A model generated the notes under the pieces. That model did no database searches, had not been told where the DNA came from, and saw nothing but the letters and a program-made list of their open reading frames with translations. A DNA stretch of 64,000 nt, taken from Solitalea agri. GTDB lineage: Bacteria; Bacteroidota; Bacteroidia; Sphingobacteriales; Sphingobacteriaceae. Location of the stretch: NCBI RefSeq assembly GCF_023914155.1, contig NZ_JAMWYS010000053.1, positions 1 to 64,000 of the forward strand. Reading direction: 5' to 3'. Shown here piece by piece: positions 36,339 to 45,152 of this stretch; within the stretch, counting starts at the first letter, position 1; the number at the start of each line of letters is the position of its first letter. Made by a program: the position numbers and the translations under genes.

Positions 36339-37655
36339 ATGGAAAACTTCAACACAAAACCACTGACAAAACTGAATATATTTTCCTTCAAAGGCGTTCA
36401 AATGCGAACGTTCCATATCACCTGGTTAACCTTCTTTGTTTGTTTCTTTGGTTGGTTTGGTTTGGCTCCTTTAATGCCAACTATTCGTACCGACTTAGGT
36501 TTATCCAAAGCACAGGTTGGTAATACGATCATTGCTGCAGTATCGGCAACCATTTTTGCCCGTTTAATTATCGGAAGGCTTTGTGATACTTGGGGACCGC
36601 GAAAAACCTACACCACCTTGTTGATCATCGGCTCAATTCCGGTGACCTTGGTTGGTTTATCCGATTCATACACTACCTTTTTGCTGTTTAGATTGGCCAT
36701 TGGTGTTATTGGTGCCTCATTTGTAATTACTCAATTTCACACTTCTATCATGTTCGCTCCTAAAATTAAAGGCACTGTAAATGCGGTTGCCGGTGGCTGG
36801 GGTAATTTAGGGGGAGGAATAACCAATATGTTAATGCCATTGATCTTTGCTATGATCGTTGGCTTCGGATATACTCCCTCACAATCGTGGAGGTATGCAA
36901 TGATTTTTCCTGGATTGTTGCTGTTGGTGATGGCCTACGTGTATTATAATTATACTGTTGATACGCCCGAAGGTAATTTCAGTGATATAAACAGAGAACG
37001 TAAAGTAAACGCTAAAACCGATTGGAGCATTTTGGCTGATTGGAGAGTTTGGTCGTTGGCCCTGGCTTATGGTGTTTGCTTTGGGATGGAGATTACTTTC
37101 GATGGAGTGGCAGCTCTTCACTTTACTGATTCGTTTCATCTTTCACAAGCTTCAGCTGGTTTTTGGGCAGGCATATTTGGTTTTATGAATCTATTCGCCC
37201 GTGCATTGGGTGGCATTGCGGCTGATAAAGTGAATTTGAAATACGGTATCCGAGGTAAAGGTATTTTGCTTGCGGGTTTACTCCTTTTAGAAGGAACCGG
37301 AATTATCCTGTTCGCACAAGCCGGATCATTGGTAATGGCCATTGTTTCGATGTTGGGCTTTGCCATGTTCCTCAAAATGGCTAACGGGGCAACCTATTCT
37401 ATTACCCCTTTTGTGAACGAAAAGAATGTGGGCTTGGTAAGCGGGATAGTTGGTGCTGGTGGAAATGTTGGAGGTATGCTGTTCGGGTTTCTGTTTAAAT
37501 CAGAGTCGATTACCTACGAACAGGCCTTTGTATACATTGGTTACACGGTTATTGCGGTAGCCTGTTTAGTACTGATTACACGCTTTGCTAAACCTAAGGT
37601 TAGCGAAGATTATGTTTTGGACGGAAAAATGGCTGCTGCGCTACAAAATAATTGA
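36339..37655 (+). CDS. narK: NarK/NasA-type nitrate/nitrite MFS transporter
   Basis: This 438-residue protein has about 12 membrane segments and NarK-family marks: WFGLAPLMPTIR near the first segment, GRLCDTWGPRKTY between segments 2 and 3, and the two glycine-rich nitrate signatures (NAVAGGWGNLGGG and SGIVGAGGNVGGM). It takes nitrate or nitrite across the cytoplasmic membrane. It starts 33 bases after the porin and ends 20 bases before the nitrate reductase. Confidence 0.92.
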   Translation: MENFNTKPLTKLNIFSFKGVQMRTFHITWLTFFVCFFGWFGLAPLMPTIRTDLGLSKAQVGNTIIAAVSATIFARLIIGRLCDTWGPRKTYTTLLIIGSIPVTLVGLSDSYTTFLLFRLAIGVIGASFVITQFHTSIMFAPKIKGTVNAVAGGWGNLGGGITNMLMPLIFAMIVGFGYTPSQSWRYAMIFPGLLLLVMAYVYYNYTVDTPEGNFSDINRERKVNAKTDWSILADWRVWSLALAYGVCFGMEITFDGVAALHFTDSFHLSQASAGFWAGIFGFMNLFARALGGIAADKVNLKYGIRGKGILLAGLLLLEGTGIILFAQAGSLVMAIVSMLGFAMFLKMANGATYSITPFVNEKNVGLVSGIVGAGGNVGGMLFGFLFKSESITYEQAFVYIGYTVIAVACLVLITRFAKPKVSEDYVLDGKMAAALQNN

Positions 37656-37675
37656 TCATTTAATTCGGGGGTATT

Positions 37676-40600
37676 ATGTCGGCTAAGAAGAAAACCGCCT
37701 TTGAAACTACCTGCTGCTACTGTGGTACAGGCTGTGGGATACTTGCTCATACTGATCAAAAAGGTAAAGTGGGTGTAGAAGGAAACCCTGAACACCCGGT
37801 AAACAAAGGGATGCTTTGCAGCAAGGGAATGAATCTGCATTACACGGTAAACGATTGTTCTGATAGGTTACTTTTTCCTCAGATGCGGTTCAATAAGAAT
37901 ATGCCTTTGCAAAAGGTGAGCTGGGATGATGCCCTCAATCGTACCGCGGCGGTCTTTAAAACGTTTATTCAAAAATATGGTCCCGATTCGGTTGCATTTT
38001 ACGTTTCCGGACAATGTTTAACCGAAGAATACTACGTAATTAACAAGCTTATTAAAGGCTTTATTGGCAGTAACAACATCGACACCAACTCCCGTTTATG
38101 CATGAGTAGTGCTGTTGTTGGTTACAAAATGGCTTTAGGAGAGGATAGCGTTCCTGTTTGTTATGATGACATTGAGCAAGCCGACTGCTTTTTTGTAACC
38201 GGCGCTAATCCGGCCTGGTGCCATCCAATTATCTGGCGCAGGGTAGAGGCGCACAAAGCAGCTAATCCACATGTGAAAATAATTGTTGTTGATCCACGCA
38301 AAACCGACAGTTGCTCGATCGCAGATATTCATTTGCAAATAAACCCGGGAACCGATGTGACCTTGAATAATGCGATCGGCCGTCTTTTAATCGAAAATGG
38401 TAAAATCGATCAGCAGTTTATTGACGATCATTCCGAGGGATTTGCCCGCTACAAAGAACAAGTGTTTATAAGGACTGTTGAAGAAGCAGCCTTAATTTGT
38501 GGTGTTGATGCAAGAGATATTATTAAAACAGCACGATACATCGGGGCTTCCAAAGGATTTTTAACCATGTGGACGATGGGCCTTAACCAAAGTTCAATTG
38601 GGGTAAATAAAAACCTTAGCCTGATCAACCTTAATCTAATAACCGGACATATTGGGAAACCAGGCTCCGGTCCGTTTTCTCTTACCGGTCAACCCAATGC
38701 AATGGGTGGACGAGAGGTAGGAGGATTATCAAACTTATTACCTGCTCATCGTAATCTGAATAATCCGTTGCACCGAAACGAAATACAAGCGTTTTGGGGA
38801 GGTACAACCATTTCGGAAAAGCCGGGTTTAACTGCTACCGAGATGTTTGAGGCCCTTGAGAAAGGTACCTTAAAAGCAATTTGGATTATCTGTACTAACC
38901 CGTTGGTAAGCTTGCCGGATGTTCGGCAAGCTGAACGGGCTTTGAAAAATGCCAAATATGTGGTTGTTCAGGAGGTAAGCAGCAAACCTGAAACGTTAAG
39001 TTATGCCGATGTAATTCTTCCGGCAGCGGCATGGCTCGAAAAGGAAGGCACGATGACCAATTCGGAACGTCGCATCAGCCATCTGGCAAAACTTATTGAT
39101 CCTCCGGAAGAAGCTTTGCCTGATAGGGAAATTATCTGTCGTTTTGCACAGAAAATGGGTTTTAAAGGTTTCGACTTTGAAAACGATGCAGCAGTTTATG
39201 ATGAACATGCTGCATTGACTGCCGGTACTTCAATAGATGTTTCGGGCCTTAATTATGAATTGATAAAAGGATTAAAAACGGTGCAATGGCCGTTTCCGAA
39301 AGGAGCAACACAGTCGGAGTCTAAGCGCCTATTCGAAGACCATCTTTTTTTAACGCCTTCAAAGAAAGCCATTATTCATTCGGTGGAAGACGCAATTATG
39401 AGCGAAAAACCGGATGATGATTATCCGCTTATTCTTACTACAGGCAGAACCCGTGATCAGTGGCATACCATGAGTAAAACGGGCAAGGTGAATAAGTTGA
39501 AACAGCATTTGGCAAAACCTCTGCTCGAAATTCATCCCGAAGATGCCGCTGATTTGAACATTCAAGAAGGAGATATTGTATTGGTTAACTCCCGAAGAGG
39601 GGAGGTGCGTATTGCTGCAACCCTAACCAATTCAATGAAGAAAGGCGTAGTGTTTTTGCCAATGCATTGGGGAAAAGTTTTGAATAGCGATTTAAACAGG
39701 GCCAATAATCTGACCAATAATCTGCTCGACCCTATTTCTAAAGAACCTGATTTTAAATTCTGTGCCGTTAAGGTTGTCAAATATGTTAAACCTAAACAAC
39801 GTATCGTAGTTATTGGTGCAGGTGCTGGTGCTTTTGGTTTTGTTAAGTCCTATCGGGAGCTCAATAAAACGGATGAGATTGTGATTTTCAGTGCTGAGAA
39901 ATTCCCTTTTTATAACCGTGTTATGCTTCCCGATTATATTTCGGGGGCGCAAAGTTGGGAGCAGCTGATAAAAATGCCAGAGCATGAAGAAGCTAACTAC
40001 CTCATCGATTTCAGAAAAGGCGTTAGCGTTAAGCATATTGATAGAATTAATAAAGTTGTAACCGATTCGGAAGGAAAGGTTACTGATTATGATGTTTTGC
40101 TGGTGGCGACCGGCAGCAGAGCAACCGTTCCTAAAAATCTCCCAGATCTCGGAGGGGTATTTACCATGAGGAGCAGAACAGATGCTGATAATTTCATGAA
40201 CTATCTGCCACCCGGAGGGCAGGTTGTAATTGTTGGCGGTGGTTTACTCGGATTAGAACTTGCAGCTTCTCTTAGTGAAATCAATATTAAGCCTACTGTT
40301 ATTCAGCGTAGCTCACGCTTTCTTGACCGACAACTTGATGTCACTGGAAGCATGGTTTTGCATGAGGAGATGATCGATCAGGGTTGTGATATTTATTATA
40401 ACGATGAGGTTCAGGTGATAAATGGACAAACCGACGTAACTGGCATCAGACTGAAAAGTGGCAGGACAATTAAATGTGATGCGATTGTGTTTGCTATTGG
40501 CACTACACCAAACATTGAGCTGATAAAAGAATGTGGATTGGAGCATAAACGCGGTGTTATTGTTAACGAACGCATGCAAACCTCGGATGAAAATATATTT

Positions 40601-41188
40601 GCCATTGGAGAAATTGCCGAGTTCAATAACATGCTATACGGCATTACCGCAGCAGCTGAGCAACAAGCAGAGATAGTTGCCAAATATCTGAATGGTGATA
40701 TTACCAGCTTTTACGAGGGTACCCTGCTAATGAACATCATCAAAGTGCATGGGTTTGACCTGTGCAGCATGGGTATCATTGAATGTCCAAACAATAGCGA
40801 TTACGAAGAAATTGTGTTTAAAGACCTTGCAAAGAGGTATTATAAAAAATGCATTATTCATGATGATAAGCTGGTCGGGGCTATTTTAATAGGTGATAAG
40901 AATGAGTTTTTAGAGTACAAAGGTTTAATCGCCAACCGTACAGAGCTTAGTGAAAAACGATTGACACTATTGAGAAGTGGCAAAACAGCAGAGCCAGTAA
41001 TTGGTAAACTGGTGTGTAGTTGCAATAGCGTGGGGGCCGGTAATATTCAACAGCAAATTAAAAAGGGTTGTTTAACACTTAAGGAAATTTGTTCAGCTAC
41101 CGGGGCTGGAACCGGCTGTGGTTCTTGTCGCCCGCAGGTTCAGCAAATTTTAGATGAAGAATTGTCTCAAATAGCAATGGAGGTGTAA
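37676..41188 (+). CDS. Assimilatory nitrate reductase fused to flavoprotein and BFD domains
   Basis: The 1170-residue protein is a fusion. Residues 1-690 are a Nas/Nap-like molybdopterin enzyme with a 4Fe-4S site (C13-x2-C16-x3-C20 and C48) and the Mo ligand Cys142 in NSRLCMSSA. A FAD/NAD reductase (VVIGAGAGAFGF near 705, VVIVGGGLLGLEL near 850) follows, then a BFD-type [2Fe-2S] domain at the C terminus (CSC and TGCGSC). No Tat signal is present, so it is cytoplasmic. It should take electrons from NAD(P)H and reduce nitrate to nitrite on one chain. It is one base from the next gene. Confidence 0.9.
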   Translation: MSAKKKTAFETTCCYCGTGCGILAHTDQKGKVGVEGNPEHPVNKGMLCSKGMNLHYTVNDCSDRLLFPQMRFNKNMPLQKVSWDDALNRTAAVFKTFIQKYGPDSVAFYVSGQCLTEEYYVINKLIKGFIGSNNIDTNSRLCMSSAVVGYKMALGEDSVPVCYDDIEQADCFFVTGANPAWCHPIIWRRVEAHKAANPHVKIIVVDPRKTDSCSIADIHLQINPGTDVTLNNAIGRLLIENGKIDQQFIDDHSEGFARYKEQVFIRTVEEAALICGVDARDIIKTARYIGASKGFLTMWTMGLNQSSIGVNKNLSLINLNLITGHIGKPGSGPFSLTGQPNAMGGREVGGLSNLLPAHRNLNNPLHRNEIQAFWGGTTISEKPGLTATEMFEALEKGTLKAIWIICTNPLVSLPDVRQAERALKNAKYVVVQEVSSKPETLSYADVILPAAAWLEKEGTMTNSERRISHLAKLIDPPEEALPDREIICRFAQKMGFKGFDFENDAAVYDEHAALTAGTSIDVSGLNYELIKGLKTVQWPFPKGATQSESKRLFEDHLFLTPSKKAIIHSVEDAIMSEKPDDDYPLILTTGRTRDQWHTMSKTGKVNKLKQHLAKPLLEIHPEDAADLNIQEGDIVLVNSRRGEVRIAATLTNSMKKGVVFLPMHWGKVLNSDLNRANNLTNNLLDPISKEPDFKFCAVKVVKYVKPKQRIVVIGAGAGAFGFVKSYRELNKTDEIVIFSAEKFPFYNRVMLPDYISGAQSWEQLIKMPEHEEANYLIDFRKGVSVKHIDRINKVVTDSEGKVTDYDVLLVATGSRATVPKNLPDLGGVFTMRSRTDADNFMNYLPPGGQVVIVGGGLLGLELAASLSEINIKPTVIQRSSRFLDRQLDVTGSMVLHEEMIDQGCDIYYNDEVQVINGQTDVTGIRLKSGRTIKCDAIVFAIGTTPNIELIKECGLEHKRGVIVNERMQTSDENIFAIGEIAEFNNMLYGITAAAEQQAEIVAKYLNGDITSFYEGTLLMNIIKVHGFDLCSMGIIECPNNSDYEEIVFKDLAKRYYKKCIIHDDKLVGAILIGDKNEFLEYKGLIANRTELSEKRLTLLRSGKTAEPVIGKLVCSCNSVGAGNIQQQIKKGCLTLKEICSATGAGTGCGSCRPQVQQILDEELSQIAMEV

Positions 41189-41189
41189 G

Positions 41190-42662
41190 ATGGCAAGCAA
41201 GAAAAGTACAGTGAAAATTAATTTGCCCGGTGGAATTCTTTCTGCCGGGGAATTGAAAACGATTGTCAAAGCCGCTGAAGCTGCCGGAGTAAAGGAGGTG
41301 CAGATGAGTGTGAGGCAACAGCTTTATCTCACCTTACCGCATTCACGCATTCCTGATATTGTTGCCGAGCTTGATAACTCGGGACTGTTTTATGAAATTG
41401 ATTTTGACGACTATCCTAATATTGTAAGTTCTTACGTTACTGATGAGCTGTTCAACCAACCCGATTGGCTTACAGAAGGAGTGTATGCGGATGTGTTGGA
41501 TTCGTTCGACTATAAGCCTCAGCTTAAGATTAACCTGGTAGACAGTACCCAAACACTTGTTCCTTTTTTTACCGGTAATATCAACTTCATTTCGAGCACA
41601 ACTCCTCATTACTGGCACTTGTTTATTCGCTTTCCAAAGGTGTCAGTGAACTATCAATGGGAAGGTTTGGTATATACAGATGATATTTCGAAACTGGCCA
41701 AAACAATAGAGCTATCAATTTTAGATAATAAAGAGCTCTTTTACGAAAAAGCCAATGCCAATGGTGAACTGTTGCAATCAATGGTTGCCGATAAGAAGGA
41801 GTTTGCCTTTCGTAAAGCCAATGAAGAGCTTTATTTGCCTGAATTTGCGCTGCCCTATTACGAAGGGTTTAATGGTTACGGCAAAAAAATTTGGTTGGGC
41901 ATTTATCGTCGTGATGAACTGTTTTCGGTGGAATTTTTAAAAGATGTTTGTGCCATTTGTCTTAAAACCAAAGTCGGACGGATTTACACCACACCATGGA
42001 AATCAATCATTATCAAAGGAATTGAGCGTGAAGACCAAAAGTATTGGAGTTATATTTTAGGTAAGCATCAAATTAATGTACGTCATGCCTCTAATGAATT
42101 GAATTGGCAGGTAGAAGACCTTTCGGCCGAAGGACTTACCATCAAAAAATACCTTTCACGCAGATTCGATAGTATTGATCTGAAAACCTATGGATTGTGT
42201 TTTGCCATAAAAACACAGCCACGTACAGGTTTGTTCGGCTCCATAGTAATTAAAAAACTGCATAACGTTCGGAAAACCAAAACCAAGACTTCTGACCGGT
42301 TTGATATTTTATATACACCTAACTTTAACGCTAATTCAAAGAATTATATCGGTTATAAAAGTCGTGTGCTTTTAACCGATTTGGATGAGTATTTGGCTGA
42401 ATTATGCAGGCAGTATTATGAGGAAAAAGGTTTGTTTAATGAGTCTGCATATGATTTTAAACTTGAGGAGTCTAAAACGGAAGAATCGGAAGAGTTAAGA
42501 AAAGTATATCAATGCGAAAATTGCCTTACCGTTTATGACGAGGTTTATGGTGATGAATTAAACAATGTTGCCCCTGGTACAGCCTTTGATAAATTGGCTG
42601 ATTCTTATTGTTGTCCAACTTGTGAGTCTTCCAAAACAGCGTTTATGCTCACATTTATTTAA
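41190..42662 (+). CDS. Degenerate siroheme-reductase-like protein with C-terminal rubredoxin
   Basis: The 490-residue protein ends in a rubredoxin (about 440-490): CENC, then the D-E-x-x-G-D turn, PGTAFDKL and CCPTC. The N terminus (GILSAGELKTIVKAAEAAGV) looks like the ferredoxin-like half of nitrite/sulfite reductases, and a second such half seems to lie near residue 235 (WLGIYRRDELFS to TPWKSIII). The Cys-x5-Cys and Cys-x3-Cys ligands of siroheme are missing. It starts one base after the nitrate reductase stop, so it probably works with it, perhaps carrying electrons. The scaffold call rests on motif reading only. Confidence 0.7.
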   Translation: MASKKSTVKINLPGGILSAGELKTIVKAAEAAGVKEVQMSVRQQLYLTLPHSRIPDIVAELDNSGLFYEIDFDDYPNIVSSYVTDELFNQPDWLTEGVYADVLDSFDYKPQLKINLVDSTQTLVPFFTGNINFISSTTPHYWHLFIRFPKVSVNYQWEGLVYTDDISKLAKTIELSILDNKELFYEKANANGELLQSMVADKKEFAFRKANEELYLPEFALPYYEGFNGYGKKIWLGIYRRDELFSVEFLKDVCAICLKTKVGRIYTTPWKSIIIKGIEREDQKYWSYILGKHQINVRHASNELNWQVEDLSAEGLTIKKYLSRRFDSIDLKTYGLCFAIKTQPRTGLFGSIVIKKLHNVRKTKTKTSDRFDILYTPNFNANSKNYIGYKSRVLLTDLDEYLAELCRQYYEEKGLFNESAYDFKLEESKTEESEELRKVYQCENCLTVYDEVYGDELNNVAPGTAFDKLADSYCCPTCESSKTAFMLTFI

Positions 42663-42722
42663 GAGACAGAGTTTTACTTCGGATTTTGTATTTTAGGAGT
42701 AGCAACATATTCTCTAAATTTT

Positions 42723-43445
42723 ATGAAGTCTCTACTCTGTTTTTTAGCTGTTTTACTGGTTTATGGTTGTGGTAAATCGGAAGATTCGAACGGCGGCGTT
42801 CTGAATAGTAATTTAAGTGCTTCCGTTAAGCTTTTTGATGAGTTAGGTAATCCACAAACCCCTCCTGATGGTGTTGTAATGACCCTTAACAACGTACATC
42901 CCAAACGTTCAGGAACTTCTGACAGAAGTGGAAATTGCCAAATTTTAAGTGTGTCACCTGGTAAATACGATATCTTCTTTAGTAAATCAGGATATGATAC
43001 TTTTAGGCTTTATCAGTTTGAATACAAACAGCGTCAAAATACTATTGATGATATTAAGCTTTCTCAATTCTCTACAACCCTTGTTAGTAATCTTAAAGTA
43101 ACGTTTAATTCTTCAAGTCAGAAATACGCAATAGAAGGAGTCATTGCCCCGATTACGGCTGATGACAGATGGATACGGTTGTTTTTGGGCGACAATAACG
43201 TTTCTTCACTAGATTACACCTATTCACCATCGGTTCCCGTGATTGTAAATAATGGCGCTTTTAAAATTGAAGTCAGTAAAAGTGATGTTTTATTATGGGA
43301 TGTTGTGGAAAATGGGAAGTTTTATGTGATTGCCTATGGAGCACCTGCTGTTTCAACTCATTTTAGAAGTCCAAGTACCAAGAAAGAGGTCTATCTTGCA
43401 CTGTCTTCAACAGGATCTAATATTGCTGAGGGAATATTGGAATAG
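42723..43445 (+). CDS. Lipoprotein with carboxypeptidase-regulatory-like domain
   Basis: The 240-residue protein has a signal sequence with lipobox VYGC (Cys16) and a serine/glycine-rich spacer. Residues about 32-105 (SVKLFDELGNPQTPPDGV, SDRSGNCQILSVSPGKYDI, SKSGYDTF) fit the beta-sandwich of the carboxypeptidase-regulatory group common in Bacteroidota surface proteins. The remainder is unassigned beta-rich sequence. It lies 60 bases after the rubredoxin gene but no shared role is evident. Confidence 0.7.
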   Translation: MKSLLCFLAVLLVYGCGKSEDSNGGVLNSNLSASVKLFDELGNPQTPPDGVVMTLNNVHPKRSGTSDRSGNCQILSVSPGKYDIFFSKSGYDTFRLYQFEYKQRQNTIDDIKLSQFSTTLVSNLKVTFNSSSQKYAIEGVIAPITADDRWIRLFLGDNNVSSLDYTYSPSVPVIVNNGAFKIEVSKSDVLLWDVVENGKFYVIAYGAPAVSTHFRSPSTKKEVYLALSSTGSNIAEGILE

Positions 43446-43533
43446 GTTACTACTAGGTTTTACGATTTGAACTTCTTATGTACCAATGAGTTTTTCTTTC
43501 CAAACAAGTTAATAGGTACTGAATTTTTCGAGG

Positions 43534-44508
43534 CTAAAAATACCTAGGTGTAAGCATCCTGATTTTCTTTGGAATAAAGGAATAGCCTAAGGAAATTTCA
43601 TGAGTGCCATAATTGTAGTTCTTGAACTCCGAAAGCGAAAAATCATAAGCATATCCTATTCGTAAACGATCAGTGGCATATACTTCAATTAATGCTGCAA
43701 TTGCGTTGTTCATGCTTAAATCACTTTGCAAATTGTCTCTACCTAAAAACATTACACCAGTGCGGTAAGAAGCTCCGATCCATAATCTGTCATAAAGCAT
43801 TAAGAATGTGTTGATGTCAAGCGTTGATGGCGCATTTTTTTCTACTTTGAATAAAGCAGATGGTTTTAAGAGCAATGATTTGTTTAATGGAATTAAACAG
43901 CCTGCAGTTAAATAAATATTCGGATATTTTGTAGGAACCAATATGGATGGGTCTTTTGTGTAGCTCATGTACTGACTGATGATATTATCGGCCGAAAGTC
44001 CACCGTAAAACCGATCGGTAGTGTAAAATAAGCCAGCTCTTAAATCCGGAACCACCACACTTTGTTTGGTTAATGGTACCGAAGGGTCGGTTGGATTGTT
44101 TGGGTCTAATAGGCTTCCGTCAATTGAATACTGTGCTATTCCTATTCCAAGTCCAAATGCGAGCCTGCCGGTTTCGCTCACTCTTAAACGATAGGCATAA
44201 TTCAGATAACCGGCAAGAGTACTCTCTGCTCCAAGCTTATCACCTATAACACTCAAAGCCAAGCCCACATTGTTATTATTAGCGATAGCGTCTAAAGCAA
44301 AAGTAAACGTTTCAGGGTTTCCCTCTAAACCTCCGGTCCATTGCGAACGGAAAAACATGTGCATATTCAGCTGCTCCCGGTAGCCGGCATATGCCGGATT
44401 AATATAAATGCCATTAAACATATATTGGCTAAACTGGGCATCTGATTGTGCAAAAAGATGTACCTGAATTACTATTAGGAGGGGTAATATTAACAATCCT
44501 TTTTTCAT
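43534..44508 (-). CDS. PorP/SprF family type IX secretion membrane protein
   Basis: I start at the second ATG, which gives a clean signal peptide (cleavage near LFAQ); the first ATG would place ten residues in front. The mature protein opens with SDAQFSQYMFNGIYINPAYAGYRE, seen as QFSQYMFN and NPAYAG, the hallmark of PorP/SprF. The rest forms an outer-membrane barrel. Such proteins help gliding adhesins or cargo reach or anchor at the type IX system. It is solitary here, without the usual large adhesin gene. Confidence 0.9.
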   Translation of the reverse strand: MKKGLLILPLLIVIQVHLFAQSDAQFSQYMFNGIYINPAYAGYREQLNMHMFFRSQWTGGLEGNPETFTFALDAIANNNNVGLALSVIGDKLGAESTLAGYLNYAYRLRVSETGRLAFGLGIGIAQYSIDGSLLDPNNPTDPSVPLTKQSVVVPDLRAGLFYTTDRFYGGLSADNIISQYMSYTKDPSILVPTKYPNIYLTAGCLIPLNKSLLLKPSALFKVEKNAPSTLDINTFLMLYDRLWIGASYRTGVMFLGRDNLQSDLSMNNAIAALIEVYATDRLRIGYAYDFSLSEFKNYNYGTHEISLGYSFIPKKIRMLTPRYF

Positions 44509-44838
44509 GACAGGTGTCTGATAAATATTGTTAAGCAAGCAATAAGCAATACAGTTAATTGTATAAGGTATGGGGTGAACGGTAAATCAGCTCGAATGAA
44601 ATAATGCTCGTTAATAGAAGGAAAGTATAAGCAAGCAAGCTGTTAAAGATGCAGGGAATCTTTTTTCAGTATGAATTTACTTTTTTTTATGGCAAGAATC
44701 AAGAAATCAAAGTTTAGCTTCGTGGCATTAAATAATGGTACCCAATCTATTACTATTGAAGAATATTTTATTAATTTTAATTTGCACAATAAGTAGTGAG
44801 TGCCTATATTTGCACCTCATTTAAAATTAAGTGCGAAG
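44509..44838. promoter_or_regulatory. Divergent intergenic region before rpmE2
   Basis: It holds the promoter for rpmE2 (given separately) and the upstream region of the PorP/SprF gene. The middle is AT-rich with no other gene. Confidence 0.45.
44781..44813 (+). promoter_or_regulatory. Promoter of rpmE2
   Basis: TTTG at 44781-44784 and TATATTTGC at 44805-44813 are separated by 20 bases, an excellent Bacteroidota promoter. Its start point near 44820 rules out the ATG at 44800 and supports the one at 44839. Confidence 0.8.
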
Positions 44839-45087
44839 ATGAAAGCTGATATCCACCCAAAAAATTATAGATTAGTAGTATTTAAGGATATGTCGTGCGA
44901 TTACGCATTCCTTACCAAATCAACAGTTGATACTCGCGATACCATCGTTTGGGAAGATGGAAACGAATATCCTTTAGTTAAATTAGAGATCTCTGATAAA
45001 TCTCACCCGTTCTATACTGGTAAGATGAAACTGGTTGATACTGCAGGTCGTATCGATAAATTCAAAAACCGTTACGCTAAAAAATAG
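44839..45087 (+). CDS. rpmE2: 50S ribosomal protein L31 type B
   Basis: The 82-residue protein starts MKADIHP and has the L31 pattern ([18 protein letters not shown]). It lacks the four zinc-binding cysteines of the type A form and keeps only one Cys, so it is the zinc-independent type B form. It belongs to the large ribosomal subunit. Its start is fixed by the promoter just upstream and it has its own terminator. Confidence 0.95.
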   Translation: MKADIHPKNYRLVVFKDMSCDYAFLTKSTVDTRDTIVWEDGNEYPLVKLEISDKSHPFYTGKMKLVDTAGRIDKFKNRYAKK

Positions 45088-45106
45088 TTTCGGTTTACAC
45101 GATATA

Positions 45107-45138
45107 AAAAAGTCTGTTGAAGAACTCAGCAGACTTTT
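45107..45138 (+). terminator. Terminator of rpmE2
   Basis: AAAGTCTG and TGA pair with TCA and CAGACTTT around a short loop, followed by a run of seven T bases; it ends just before the start of the next gene. Confidence 0.85.
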
Positions 45139-45152
45139 TTTATTTTTGGCCA

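Noticed and set aside
44800-44838. Earlier start for rpmE2
   Set aside because: This ATG lies upstream of or within the -7 box, before the predicted transcript start.
45117-45152. Earlier start for the GlmU-like gene
   Set aside because: The start would lie inside the rpmE2 terminator, and the added residues do not fit the family.
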